Below, in pieces: positions 51,521 through 59,640 of a DNA stretch of 64,000 bases. This stretch comes from an uncultured Kordiimonas sp. (GTDB lineage Bacteria; Pseudomonadota; Alphaproteobacteria; Sphingomonadales; Kordiimonadaceae). Made by a program: the position numbers and the translations under genes. Below the pieces are notes generated by a model that saw nothing but the letters and a program-made list of their open reading frames with translations, was not told where the DNA came from and did not search any database. The DNA lies in contig CANMRM010000004.1 of the NCBI GenBank assembly GCA_947500295.1, forward strand, positions 331,853-395,852, given 5' to 3'. Position 1 is the stretch's first letter. Each line of letters opens with the position of its first letter.

Positions 51521-51537
51521 GATGCGATTCGCGTCAA

Positions 51538-51558
51538 CCTGATTGTTCAACAATCAGG
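51538..51558 (+). promoter_or_regulatory. Perfect palindrome over the luxI Shine-Dalgarno (lux-box-like)
   Basis: CCTGATTGTT and AACAATCAGG are perfect inverted repeats with one C between them. CTG at one end and CAG at the other are typical of lux boxes, but the spacing is 13 where classical lux boxes have 10. The right arm contains CAGG of the CAGGAG ribosome binding site (51555-51560), and the GTG start is at 51568. So a LuxR protein bound here would block the start region; alternatively the mRNA hairpin could hide the site. Confidence 0.6.
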
Positions 51559-51567
51559 AGAACTATC

Positions 51568-52203
51568 GTGTTCGTCACCCTTATCACAGCTGACAACCGT
51601 CACCTTCATTCCGATCAGATGGACCAAATCTTCCGGCTCAGACATCAGACATTCAATGAGTGGCTGAAATGGGGCCTGCCAAGCGAAAACGGACGAGAGT
51701 TTGACAAGTATGACGACTCCGCGATGCACCTTGCGGCGCTCGAAGATGATGGCACGCTACTGGCTACATGGCGAATGATGCCAACCACAAAACCCTACAT
51801 GACGGCCGAAATGTTCCCGCAGCTGCTTGTGGACGGTATTCCATCGGATCCCACGATTTGGGATTTGTCTCGATTTGCCGTAGCGAGAGATCGCATTGCA
51901 GGCAACAAAGGGCTCCAAGGCCGCCTGCTTGCGTCAATGGCGGCCGCTGTTTACGAGTTTGGAATGATCAACGGTATTGCCGAGTACTTCAGCGTTCAGA
52001 ACAGTTATATCACGCCAATTGCAAATGAAATGCTTGGGGAGCCTGTATGGGAAAGCCCCAAAGTTGATGCTGGCGCGACTGACGCCGCTCTATACATTTA
52101 TGAGCCTTCAATGACTCGTCTATTCGGATTGCGCACACAATACAAATTACCGGCGCCGGTTCTGCGTCAATTCCAGATCACACAACAACAAGTCGCAGCA
52201 TAG
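51568..52203 (+). CDS. Acyl-homoserine-lactone synthase (LuxI family)
   Basis: 211 residues, GTG start with CAGGAG seven bases ahead. LuxI-family residues present: R25 and F29 (FRLRHQTF), W35, D46 and D49 (REFDKYDDSAMHLAAL), R69 (ATWRM), F83, and R102. The usual glutamate of WELSRFAV is aspartate here (D99, WDLSRFAV). The enzyme makes an acyl-homoserine lactone from S-adenosylmethionine and acyl-ACP or acyl-CoA; the acyl chain cannot be told. Partner receptor gene is directly upstream. Confidence 0.9.
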   Translation: MFVTLITADNRHLHSDQMDQIFRLRHQTFNEWLKWGLPSENGREFDKYDDSAMHLAALEDDGTLLATWRMMPTTKPYMTAEMFPQLLVDGIPSDPTIWDLSRFAVARDRIAGNKGLQGRLLASMAAAVYEFGMINGIAEYFSVQNSYITPIANEMLGEPVWESPKVDAGATDAALYIYEPSMTRLFGLRTQYKLPAPVLRQFQITQQQVAA

Positions 52204-52213
52204 GAGTTGCACC

Positions 52214-52426
52214 ATGAAATTCATAAAAATAGATAGCTTGCCGGAGTCCATTGTGGTGCACGCTGACACAAAGAAGAAGTTTGAAGATCATGTCGCTCGC
52301 TTTTGCTATTCGGCAGCCATGCTCCCGGACCTACAAATAGAAGCTGTTTTGGAGATTCTTGAAGCCTGTGCCGAGAGCGAGACAATGCCGCTAAAAAGCG
52401 CTTCACTCACAGCCACTCTGCAATGA
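52214..52426 (+). CDS. Small protein of unknown function downstream of luxI (70 aa)
   Basis: ATG 52214 comes ten bases after the luxI stop, with GGAG just ahead, so it is probably translated from the same message. The sequence is alpha-helical in appearance (KKFEDHVARFCYSAAMLP, LQIEAVLEILEACAESE) with two cysteines and no signal peptide or membrane segment. I do not recognise the family. Its place in a luxI operon suggests a part in acyl-homoserine-lactone control or a target of it, which is inference. Confidence 0.6.
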   Translation: MKFIKIDSLPESIVVHADTKKKFEDHVARFCYSAAMLPDLQIEAVLEILEACAESETMPLKSASLTATLQ

Positions 52427-52449
52427 CCGCCCACCGAAACAGTGCCTCT

Positions 52450-52470
52450 AAACCACCCTAAAGGTGGTTT
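52450..52470 (+). terminator. Hairpin after the luxI-luxI-downstream unit
   Basis: AAACCACC (52450-52457) and GGTGGTTT (52463-52470) with a CTAAA loop form an 8-bp stem, 24 bases after the small gene. No U tract follows, so it is only a probable end of the transcript. Confidence 0.5.
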
Positions 52471-52603
52471 GGGGCGCAGACCTGGTTGGGTTAGATTGTA
52501 GAGCCTACACTTGATCTTCACGATCAAATCACAGGTTGACGACTGAACTACTGGAAACTGCGGGTCGAAGCATATACAATGCCCAAAAAACAGGGGATTT
52601 GTT

Positions 52604-53077
52604 TTGGCACACTCGCACGATCACGCTGCATGCATTGAGAACGCAGTTGAAGAGGCGGAACGGATTTGCGCTGAGCGAGGCTCGCGTTTCACCGATTTAC
52701 GCCGTCGAATTTTGATGATGATCTGGCAAGGGCACAAGGCTGTTAAAGCCTATGATCTGCTTGACCAGCTCGCCTCCGAAGGTGGTTCAGCGAAACCACC
52801 AACGGTGTATCGTGCGCTTGATTTCCTCATGGAAGAAGGGCTTGTGCACAAAATTGAGTCCCTGAATGCCTACATTGGATGTCCGCACCCGGGCAGTGAC
52901 CATATCAGCCAATTCCTGATTTGCGACAATTGTGAAACGGTAGAAGAGGTTACGTCTCCAGCTCTTGCCAAAGCGGTAAAGGGGGCAGCTGCCACGCAGT
53001 CATTCTCAATCAGGCGCCAGACGCTTGAGCTGCATGGCACCTGTGAAAACTGCGCCAAGGGCCAGAAAGCCGCGTAA
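52604..53077 (+). CDS. Fur-family transcriptional regulator, Zur-like
   Basis: 157 residues from TTG 52604, with AGGGGA six bases ahead. A histidine-rich N terminus (AHSHDHAAC) is followed by a winged helix (RRRILMMIWQGHKAVKAYDLLDQL, PTVYRALDFLMEEGLVHKIES) and the dimer/metal domain with CPHPGSDHISQFLICDNC. A second Cys pair (CENC) is near the C terminus, suggesting a structural zinc. The KPPTVYRALDFL and C-x2-C patterns fit Zur better than iron-sensing Fur. It would repress zinc uptake genes when zinc is plentiful; no Zur targets are in the window. Confidence 0.88.
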   Translation: MAHSHDHAACIENAVEEAERICAERGSRFTDLRRRILMMIWQGHKAVKAYDLLDQLASEGGSAKPPTVYRALDFLMEEGLVHKIESLNAYIGCPHPGSDHISQFLICDNCETVEEVTSPALAKAVKGAAATQSFSIRRQTLELHGTCENCAKGQKAA

Positions 53078-53107
53078 GCAGGTTTTGCGGTGCGGTTCGG
53101 TTGGGTC

Positions 53108-53128
53108 CTGACAAACGGTTTTTGTCAG
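53108..53128. terminator. Hairpin between zur-like gene and msrA
   Basis: CTGACAAA (53108-53115) and TTTGTCAG (53121-53128) around a CGGTT loop form an 8-bp stem. It covers the stop codon of the convergent msrA and sits 31 bases after the zur-like stop, so it could serve both, though U-rich tracts are short. Confidence 0.5.
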
Positions 53129-53595
53129 ATATGGCAGCTGGTTATGCCGCGCTTCATAAGATATTTTTGATGGTAATCTTCCGCTGGCCAATAGGGCGCC
53201 TGTGGCTCGATAGTGGTGACAATTGGCTTATTGAAACGATTTGATGTTTGCAGTTCACTGATTTTTTGCTGCACAAGATTTCGTTCAATGTCGTCTGACG
53301 TAAAAACAACCGACCGATACTGAGAGCCCACATCCGGCCCCTGCCTGTTCAGCTGGGTTGGATTGTGATTGTCAAAGAAAACGTCGAGCAGCTCTGAATA
53401 GCTTACTTTTTCGGGGTTATATGTCACCTGCACGACTTCCGCGTGCCCGGTCCGGTCTGTGCAGACTTGTTCATACGTCGGGTTTTCGACAGAGCCGCCT
53501 GCATAGCCCACGGATGTTTCCAGAACACCGTCCAAGGTGCGGAACACTTCCTCAACACCCCAAAAACAACCCGCACCAAATGTTGCCTTAGCCAT
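53125..53595 (-). CDS. msrA: Peptide methionine-S-sulfoxide reductase MsrA
   Basis: 156 residues from ATG 53595, chosen for the AAGGAC ahead and because it gives the usual family start MAKATFGAGCFWG; the open frame runs 39 codons further. The catalytic cysteine is C10 in GAGCFWGVEE. The rest is typical: GYAGGSVENPTYEQVCTDRTGHAEVVQVTYNPE, NPTQLNRQGPDVGSQYRSVVF. The C-terminal tail carries a late cysteine (GITSCHI) that may serve as resolving cysteine. Repairs oxidised proteins with thioredoxin. Confidence 0.95.
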   Translation of the reverse strand: MAKATFGAGCFWGVEEVFRTLDGVLETSVGYAGGSVENPTYEQVCTDRTGHAEVVQVTYNPEKVSYSELLDVFFDNHNPTQLNRQGPDVGSQYRSVVFTSDDIERNLVQQKISELQTSNRFNKPIVTTIEPQAPYWPAEDYHQKYLMKRGITSCHI

Positions 53596-53744
53596 CTTTT
53601 GTCCTTTTTTTGCCGCCATTTTGCGATTCCGGTGATCACCAAACCGACTACAGGCGTAATTTCTTGCTTCGGTGTGAATATGTGGTTGCTTCATTGCCTT
53701 GTCGAGGGGCAAACTTACACAAATAAGTTACCGAAAGGTCTGCC

Positions 53745-54158
53745 ATGTCAATCAAGCGCCGGGACAAATCCATGAGCTTCAGGGCCAGACTGGCCACAGC
53801 CTTTTTCACGATTGTGGTCGGAGTGACCCCCACGCTTGCTCAAAGCCAGGATATTCCCGAAGATTTGCTGGCTCTTGACCACCAGAGATGCATGAACGGA
53901 TGCGTACCGGGTTTTGGGGAAGCAACCTGCAAGCCGCTGTGCGATTGCACCGTTGGGGAGTTCAAGAAAAAACTCACCTTTGAAAGCTATCTGGATATGT
54001 CGGTGCAACTATCTCGGAACACGCTTACGCCCGAGTTGCGCACCTTTCTGGACACCGTGGCAAATTACTGCACGGCTGAACTGGACCGGCAGGGCATCCA
54101 GGTTGGTGATGGCGGGTCAACCCCGCCCGCCTCCGAAAACCAGCCAGAGCAGCCCTGA
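53745..54158 (+). CDS. Small secreted protein of unknown function
   Basis: 137 residues. A signal peptide (MSFRARLATAFFTIVVGVTPTLAQS; ATG 53772 is an alternative start) is followed by a domain with five cysteines in the first half (HQRCMNGCVPGFGEATCKPLCDC) and one more near 108, suggesting disulfides. The C terminus is proline-rich and disordered (GGSTPPASENQPEQP). I do not recognise the family. Convergent with the thioesterase gene. Confidence 0.65.
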   Translation: MSIKRRDKSMSFRARLATAFFTIVVGVTPTLAQSQDIPEDLLALDHQRCMNGCVPGFGEATCKPLCDCTVGEFKKKLTFESYLDMSVQLSRNTLTPELRTFLDTVANYCTAELDRQGIQVGDGGSTPPASENQPEQP

Positions 54159-54176
54159 CTTCAAGAAGCCTGATGG

Positions 54177-54545
54177 TCAGAGGTCTATGGGCCTTGGCTG
54201 GCCGTCTTTATCCACGGCAACAAATATGTAGCAACCTTCGGTCACTTTGTGTTCGTTGGCGCTTGGACCACGCTCTGCGTAAACCTCGATAGAAACGGTT
54301 ATTGATGTTCGGCCTATCTTTTCGATGTCAGCGTAGATGCTGACCAGGTCGCCGACTTCGATAGGGCGGTGAAACTTCATGCTGTTGACGGCAACCGTTG
54401 CAACCGGGCCATGAGCACGCTCTTTTGCAACAGCCGCACCAGCCAAATCCATTTGTGACAGCACCCAGCCACCAAAAATATTGCCGTTCACATTCAAGTC
54501 TGCAGGTTGCGGAACCGTCCTGATGGTGACGCGTCGTTCGGTCAT
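54177..54545 (-). CDS. Acyl-CoA thioesterase (hotdog fold, YciA-like)
   Basis: 122 residues. A single hotdog domain opening RVTIRTVPQPADLNVNGNIFGGWVLSQMDLAGAAVAKERAHG, with the family's N-x-x-G-x-x-F-G-G catalytic loop and central helix. GDLVSIYADIEKIGRTSITV follows. YciA-type thioesterases release CoA from acyl-CoAs. Start ATG 54545. It is followed on the minus strand by... the MscS-type gene lies upstream, with nine bases between, so the two may be in one operon. Confidence 0.88.
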   Translation of the reverse strand: MTERRVTIRTVPQPADLNVNGNIFGGWVLSQMDLAGAAVAKERAHGPVATVAVNSMKFHRPIEVGDLVSIYADIEKIGRTSITVSIEVYAERGPSANEHKVTEGCYIFVAVDKDGQPRPIDL

Positions 54546-54554
54546 AAAGCTTTC

Positions 54555-55700
54555 CTATTGATTTTTGTGTTGCAGATGGAGCGGAGCGATCTCCAGGTCG
54601 TCGCCAAGCGCTTCCAGGTAAAGACTTCTGCTTGGGAACGCAAAGCCGGTTCCTGCTTCTTCGACGATTGACTTGATTTCCAGCAACAGCCGTTCTTTTA
54701 TCGCCAACCAGTCGAGCCAGTCCGTGGTATGTGTGAAGCAATACAAGAGAATATCAATTGAGCTGTCCGAAAAGCGGTCGATGCGAACAAATGTGGATGT
54801 GTCCGCGGGTTGCACAAAATCTCCATGGTCGGTGATGTAGGCTTCGATAGCATCTCTTACTTTGCTGAGTTGTTCCTCGGTTGAACCATACTCGAGACCA
54901 ATCACCCACTTGATCCGCCGGTAGGTCATCCGGGAAAAGTTTGTAACTGCGTTGTCGGACAATTGCGCGTTGGGAACATAAACCGGTGCTTTGTCGAACC
55001 GCCGGATGGTAGTGGTTCTGAAGCCAATTTCTTCGACAGTACCCTCCACAATGCCTTTAACCAAAATCCAGTCCCCCGGGTGAAAGCGTCTTTCCCCGAT
55101 GACAAACAGGCCGGCAATCAGGTTTTTGAAAAGGTCTTGGGCACCCAGCGCAACCGCTACGCCGAACAGGCCCAATCCTGCGATCAGCGCTCCTACCTGA
55201 ATTCCCCATACCTCGAGAATGGTGGCGGCACCAAGTAGAACGAAGGCAACTTTGATGGCTTTTGAAATCCACTGGATCATCGACGTGGTCAGCACATGGG
55301 CAGCGCGCATCATGATGGCGCTCAAAGGGTCAGACATTCTGTATAGCGCCCAGAAAATCGTAAAGGCGATCAGGCTTCTGTTCAGGTTTGTTGCGAAGTT
55401 CTGAAGTTCGTCGGAAAGACTGAGGTAGCTCGTCGCAAGGAAGAACCCGAGGACGACCGGTACAAACCGAATAGGGTTCCTGAGTGCGTCAACGAGCGTA
55501 TCATCAAGTTGTGTTTCAGTGCGTGCAACCAGCTTTTCGAGCCTGTTGACAACAAAGCGGGTAAACAGATCCCGAATCATCAGAAGTGTGATGAAGATGG
55601 CCAGTGCTACGATAATCTGGCCAATATCCACTCCCAGAAGGCCATTTTTCCAAACATCAACGACAAGTTGCCAGAATTCCTCAAAGTCGGACGTGTTCAC
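54555..55700 (-). CDS. Mechanosensitive ion channel, MscS family
   Basis: 381 residues. About four membrane helices in the first 190 residues, the last being the pore-lining GLFGVAVALGAQDLFKNLIAGLFVIGERRFHPGDWI, followed by the beta domain (VKGIVEGTVEEIGFRTTTIRRFD, VYVPNAQLSDNAVTNFSRMTYRRIKW) and the C-terminal alpha/beta domain. MscS channels open under membrane tension to relieve osmotic pressure. Sequence length and motif order are normal. Start ATG 55700. Confidence 0.93.
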   Translation of the reverse strand: MNTSDFEEFWQLVVDVWKNGLLGVDIGQIIVALAIFITLLMIRDLFTRFVVNRLEKLVARTETQLDDTLVDALRNPIRFVPVVLGFFLATSYLSLSDELQNFATNLNRSLIAFTIFWALYRMSDPLSAIMMRAAHVLTTSMIQWISKAIKVAFVLLGAATILEVWGIQVGALIAGLGLFGVAVALGAQDLFKNLIAGLFVIGERRFHPGDWILVKGIVEGTVEEIGFRTTTIRRFDKAPVYVPNAQLSDNAVTNFSRMTYRRIKWVIGLEYGSTEEQLSKVRDAIEAYITDHGDFVQPADTSTFVRIDRFSDSSIDILLYCFTHTTDWLDWLAIKERLLLEIKSIVEEAGTGFAFPSRSLYLEALGDDLEIAPLHLQHKNQ

Positions 55701-55730
55701 GACGTCGACCTCCCTTTCTTAAAGGAAACG

Positions 55731-55988
55731 TTATTGGTCTGGCGTAACCTCGTCTGTGTCATCCGTCAAATGGTAAACAGTTTCGTCATGGCCATTGCGG
55801 TTGGAGTAAAATATCAATGCCATCAGGCCGAAACCGATAGCCATGGTGAAGAGAACACCGAGGCCAAGGGCAATTTTGCCATGAATTGACAACTCCACGC
55901 CCTGGGTTGCCACAAGGACTGTCATGCCCCAGTAGGAAACTGCGCCAATCGCAATTGCCGAGAGCACAATGGCCAATATGTTTTTCAT
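55731..55988 (-). CDS. Small membrane protein of unknown function (85 aa)
   Basis: ATG 55988 is chosen for AAGGAAG ahead; the open frame continues upstream without support. Two hydrophobic helices: ILAIVLSAIAIGAVSYWGMTVLV (about 4-26) and IALGLGVLFTMAIGFGLMALIFY (about 39-61), with a charged, acidic C terminus (ETVYHLTDDTDEV). I do not recognise a family. It lies 30 bases upstream of the MscS-type gene in the same direction, so it may be part of that operon. Confidence 0.7.
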   Translation of the reverse strand: MKNILAIVLSAIAIGAVSYWGMTVLVATQGVELSIHGKIALGLGVLFTMAIGFGLMALIFYSNRNGHDETVYHLTDDTDEVTPDQ

Positions 55989-56195
55989 GACGCTTCCTTG
56001 ATTGTAGATACTGATGGGCTCCAGATAGTACTTTGATCTCGATAGGCCAACCCGGTGCGACAGTAGAGCGCAAGTTCGGCCTACTGGATTTAATGTCGCT
56101 TTAGTTTTGCACGTTTTCCGCAAATTGTGCATACTCAAAACACTGTCAAGCAGGTCCGGTCGGACTTCGGCTGGGCCCAATTCGGGAGAGCCATT

Positions 56196-56624
56196 ATGAA
56201 TGTCGGGAAAATACTGGAAGCCAAAGGCAGCGAAATCATCGCGCTAGAAGATACTTGTACGGTTCTCGAAGTGGCCAAATTGCTGGGTGAGCGAAGAATT
56301 GGTGCCATACCCATCATGCGGGGCGCTCAGCTATGTGGTATTATTTCTGAACGCGATGTGGTTCGGGGCTTGGCAATTCGAGGTGGTGGTGTGCTGGCGG
56401 ACGGTGTCTCCACCCTTATGACAAAGTCGGTCGTCACCTGCGGCATGGAAGACAGCGTTCAGCAACTGATGGTGATGATGACGGAACGTCGCATTCGACA
56501 TGTGCCGGTTGTTGAAAATGGCCAATTGAAAGGCATGATATCCATCGGGGACGTCGTCAAGGAACGTATGCAGGAAACCGAGCAGGAAGCGGAAGCGCTG
56601 AAAGCTTATATTTCAAGTGCCTAG
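56196..56624 (+). CDS. CBS-domain pair protein
   Basis: 142 residues from ATG 56196, with GGAGAG nine bases ahead. It is essentially two CBS motifs: DTCTVLEVAKLLGERRIGAIPIMRGAQLCGIISERDVV and SVQQLMVMMTERRIRHVPVVENGQLKGMISIGDVVKERM. Stand-alone CBS pairs bind adenosine nucleotides and act as energy sensors on partners. No signal peptide or other domain. Convergent with the glycosyltransferase gene; its partner is unknown. Confidence 0.9.
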   Translation: MNVGKILEAKGSEIIALEDTCTVLEVAKLLGERRIGAIPIMRGAQLCGIISERDVVRGLAIRGGGVLADGVSTLMTKSVVTCGMEDSVQQLMVMMTERRIRHVPVVENGQLKGMISIGDVVKERMQETEQEAEALKAYISSA

Positions 56625-56627
56625 GTG

Positions 56628-57800
56628 CTAGCTGTCCAGATGTTGTTCTGCAAGAGTGCAGATTTCCTGCGCGTTGTTGTCCCAGGTGAACTTTCGCGAA
56701 CGGATCAGGTCTTTGCCTGCAAGCCCGATGCGAACCCTGAGGTTTTCATCTTGCGATAGCCGGACGATCGCTTCCTCCGCCTGGTCAAAGTTGTCAGGGT
56801 CAAACAAAACACCGGTTTCGTCATGGCTCAGAATTTCCCGGATATTGGGTTGGTCCGGAGCGATTGTTGCCAGCCCGGAGATCAGATACTCGAACATTTT
56901 GAGGGGGCTCGCGTAGTCTGTCACGGCCGGTTGCAGAGCAATGTCCATGGCCGCCAGATGATCCGGGATCGCAGAGCGGTCCTGAAAACCGACAAAATGG
57001 GTTCGATGCGCAACGCCAATCTGGTCAGCGAGTTCCTTGCAGTCGGCTACCGCGGGCCCATCCCCCACGACAAGCAAGTGCAGGTCAGGGTTTGTGCCGT
57101 GGTGGCTCAGCACCTGGATCACCCTGTCGAGCCGGTGCCATTCCCGGATAAATCCAACAAACCCAAGGACGACTTTACCCTGCATACCTAATGAGTCGCG
57201 AAGATGCGTTCCATCAGCCGATGCATATTCCGAGGGTATGATACCGTTGTGCAGCACCGTTATCCGCTCTGGTGAAGCCCCCATCTGGCAGATAATGTCT
57301 GCCAGAACCTGTGAAACCGGGAAAAGGCGATCCGCATTCCTGAACGTTTCGCGCTCAAATCGTTTCGCCAATCCTTTGAGCGCCAGCCCTGAATATTCCG
57401 CCCTTTCGTCGGACAATGGTGCATTCACTTCGACAAAGTAGGGAATGCCCGTCTTTTTCCTGAGCCAACTGCCAGCCGGGAGAAATAGATTGTATCGCTC
57501 ATACAGAAAATCGGGTTGATGTTGCTCAAAGGCTGCCTTCAGTTTGAAGTAGGCTCTAACGCCGTACAAAAGTTCGAGCAGCTCCTGCGCAAATTTTGGC
57601 AGTGCCTTGCGGATGAATTTTAGTGCGCGGTTTTCCTCACCGAGCGAAGAAGGCCTTATGGATGGACCAACAAAGATAATCTCATGTCCTTGACGCTCAA
57701 ACGCAGACACCAGTTCGCGAATATGGACGCTTTGGCCGTCCTGCGCCGCGACCCGGTGATGATAGAGAATCTTGAGTTTTCGATTGGGTTGGTCAGGCAT
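56628..57800 (-). CDS. Family 4 glycosyltransferase
   Basis: 390 residues with a GT-B fold. The N-terminal donor-cleft domain begins KILYHHRVAAQDGQSVHIRELVSAFERQGHEI. The C-terminal domain has VVLGFVGFIREWHRLDRVIQVL, LLVVGDGPAVADCKEL and the E-x7-E region PAVTDYASPLKMFEYLISGLATIAP. Members transfer sugars from nucleotide donors into polysaccharides or glycolipids. The patatin-like gene lies upstream with a one-base overlap (TGATG), so the two are co-translated. Confidence 0.88.
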   Translation of the reverse strand: MPDQPNRKLKILYHHRVAAQDGQSVHIRELVSAFERQGHEIIFVGPSIRPSSLGEENRALKFIRKALPKFAQELLELLYGVRAYFKLKAAFEQHQPDFLYERYNLFLPAGSWLRKKTGIPYFVEVNAPLSDERAEYSGLALKGLAKRFERETFRNADRLFPVSQVLADIICQMGASPERITVLHNGIIPSEYASADGTHLRDSLGMQGKVVLGFVGFIREWHRLDRVIQVLSHHGTNPDLHLLVVGDGPAVADCKELADQIGVAHRTHFVGFQDRSAIPDHLAAMDIALQPAVTDYASPLKMFEYLISGLATIAPDQPNIREILSHDETGVLFDPDNFDQAEEAIVRLSQDENLRVRIGLAGKDLIRSRKFTWDNNAQEICTLAEQHLDS

Positions 57801-58795
57801 CAGCTGTTGATCCTGTGATGAATGATTGCGATGGCGTCTTTGAGTTGAGGAAGACCCGCGTCAAAAGCGCGGTTACCTTCTTCGATCATTTCCTGGCATC
57901 GGTGAAATTCCATCAGACCGATGTGGCCGCAGCGGGGTGTAATGGTAACGTCCGGCGGGTCACCAGCCAGGCGAGAGCGTGACAATCGGTTTTGCATGAT
58001 GTTGAGGCTGGCCACCATATTGGTGAACAGGCTTGGCGCATCCCGCTTTTGCCGGAATAAACGCCGAAAGAAGGAGCGCTCCGAAGACTTGGATTCGTCG
58101 GCCAGTGTTTCCAGGTTTTCAAAAACCCCATAACTGGAGTCGTCCAGCGCCCCGGCACTACTGGCCCGTGCCCGGCCATATATGTCTTCAGCCAGATTAA
58201 CAGCGATAACAAGATCGCATCCGGCCGCTCTGCAAACCGAGACCGGAACAGGGTTGACGAGCGCGCCATCAACCAGCCACTGGCCAGCAATCTGTTGTGG
58301 TTCAAATACGCCGGGCAGGGCGAAGCTTGCCCGTAATCCATCCGACAGGCCGCCATCTTTTAGCCAAACCTCGTGGCCGGTTTTCAAGTCGCACGCGACA
58401 GCGGTGAAGGGAATGGGCAGGTCCTCGAACCGCCACTCACCAAACTGTTCGCGCATCAGTGTTTCCAGACGTTCGCTGCCAAATAGGCCAGAGCCACTCA
58501 ATTTCAGGTCAAGAAAACGAAGGAAGCTGCTATTTTTCAGTGAAAATGCCCAGTCTTCTAGGGCGTCCAGGTTGCCGCTTGCATAGGCGCCACCAACCAC
58601 CGCGCCAATCGAAGTGCCAGCGACCACGTCTGGGACAATTCCTTCGCAGGCCAGGCCCCGCAAAACACCAATATGAGCCCAACCTCTGGCAACTCCTGCG
58701 CCGAGGGCAAGTCCAATTTTCAGCTTTCGCTTGCGATCCGCTGGCGTCACATCACGGCTTTCGGCGGCGGTCTTTTTGTCAGCTCCAAATGGCAT
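57800..58795 (-). CDS. Patatin-like phospholipase family protein (RssA-like)
   Basis: 331 residues. The patatin domain has the oxyanion loop GLALGAGVARGWAHIGVL, the nucleophile elbow G-x-S-x-G (AGTSIGAVVGG), and the DGA dyad motif (WLVDGALVNPVP). The short C-terminal half contains a conserved NRLSRSRLAGDPPDVTITPRCG region. Bacterial members of this RssA-like group are cytoplasmic hydrolases of uncertain substrate. It overlaps the downstream glycosyltransferase gene by one base. Confidence 0.9.
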   Translation of the reverse strand: MPFGADKKTAAESRDVTPADRKRKLKIGLALGAGVARGWAHIGVLRGLACEGIVPDVVAGTSIGAVVGGAYASGNLDALEDWAFSLKNSSFLRFLDLKLSGSGLFGSERLETLMREQFGEWRFEDLPIPFTAVACDLKTGHEVWLKDGGLSDGLRASFALPGVFEPQQIAGQWLVDGALVNPVPVSVCRAAGCDLVIAVNLAEDIYGRARASSAGALDDSSYGVFENLETLADESKSSERSFFRRLFRQKRDAPSLFTNMVASLNIMQNRLSRSRLAGDPPDVTITPRCGHIGLMEFHRCQEMIEEGNRAFDAGLPQLKDAIAIIHHRINS

Positions 58796-58883
58796 TGAAT
58801 ACGCGCCTGAATAAACTGTTGACCCCCACGGGGATAAGACGGGAAACTCAAAACATATTCAAGCGGTTTATGGTCTGGTCGTG

Positions 58884-59093
58884 TCAGAGATCTTCATGAT
58901 ACTCGAGGATGTCTCCGGGCTGACACTCCAAATATTCACAGATTGCAGCCAGCGTCGCGAATCGAACACCTTTTACTTTGCCAGACTTCAGCAGGCTGAG
59001 GTTGGCCTCGGTTATTCCTATATGCGCGGCCAGGTCTTTTGATTTCACCTTTCGCTTGGCCAGCAGCACGTCAAGACGAACGATGATTGGCAT
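58884..59093 (-). CDS. XRE-family helix-turn-helix regulator (YozG-like)
   Basis: 69 residues, all one HTH_3-type domain: VRLDVLLAKRKVKSKDLAAHIGITEANLSLLKSGKVKGVRFATLAAICEYLECQPGDILEY. Short HTH proteins of this type are very often encoded with a DUF2975 membrane protein, as here, with 13 bases between the two genes. The pair is a common two-gene module of unknown role; the membrane protein might control the regulator, but that is inference. Confidence 0.88.
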   Translation of the reverse strand: MPIIVRLDVLLAKRKVKSKDLAAHIGITEANLSLLKSGKVKGVRFATLAAICEYLECQPGDILEYHEDL

Positions 59094-59106
59094 AATGCTT
59101 ACTCAC

Positions 59107-59640
59107 TCACACAATTTCGTTGAGTTCATCGCGCTGGCTGCGGGCGATGCGAACCATATGGCCAATGATCAGGCATAGCAGGGCAGGTACCAAAGTCATC
59201 AGGTCATTTGTCGAAACCGACACCGAGAAGTGATGCTCACCTTCAGGGTTGTTCATGGTAAGCAGCAACACAAGCAGTGTGCGATGCAAAATTGTCAGTC
59301 CAACGAAGATGATCAGCCATCTGCCAATTTGAGTGCAGTGGTTCTCGCTGTCCTGGTCAAACCATTTGCCGGCAATGAGGGCATTGGACAATTTCAACAA
59401 CAAAATCATCGCCCAGACGAGCGCAAGCTTTGGTGCCAAAGTTATCAAAAACCCGAGTGCAGACTGTTGGGGGTCCAGACTTTCCAAACCGCCATACTGG
59501 CTGATTATGGGATGGCTTGTTTCAACAAAATCACTGGAAAACGGCGCGAACCAATACCAGAATTGGCCGCCCAGCATCAAAACTATCATGATGATGACGA
59601 TGGATTTCAGAATGCGTATGTTGCGATCTATTTTTGTCAT
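59107..59640 (-). CDS. DUF2975 family membrane protein
   Basis: 177 residues. Four membrane helices are seen: ILKSIVIIMIVLMLGGQFWYWF, LGFLITLAPKLALVWAMILLLKL, IGRWLIIFVGLTILHRTLLVLLLTM and LMTLVPALLCLIIGHMVRIA. The short loop ALIAGKWFDQDSENHCTQIGR and the NDLMTLVP motif fit DUF2975. It is the first gene of the pair with the XRE regulator. Confidence 0.85.
   Translation of the reverse strand: MTKIDRNIRILKSIVIIMIVLMLGGQFWYWFAPFSSDFVETSHPIISQYGGLESLDPQQSALGFLITLAPKLALVWAMILLLKLSNALIAGKWFDQDSENHCTQIGRWLIIFVGLTILHRTLLVLLLTMNNPEGEHHFSVSVSTNDLMTLVPALLCLIIGHMVRIARSQRDELNEIV

Noticed and set aside
51538..51558. Calling the luxI palindrome a classical lux box
   Set aside because: CTG-to-CAG spacing is 13 instead of 10 and the site overlaps the ribosome binding site, so it is listed only as lux-box-like.
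53596..53712. An N-terminal extension of MsrA
   Set aside because: The extra 39 residues are not MsrA-like, and AAGGAC precedes ATG 53595.
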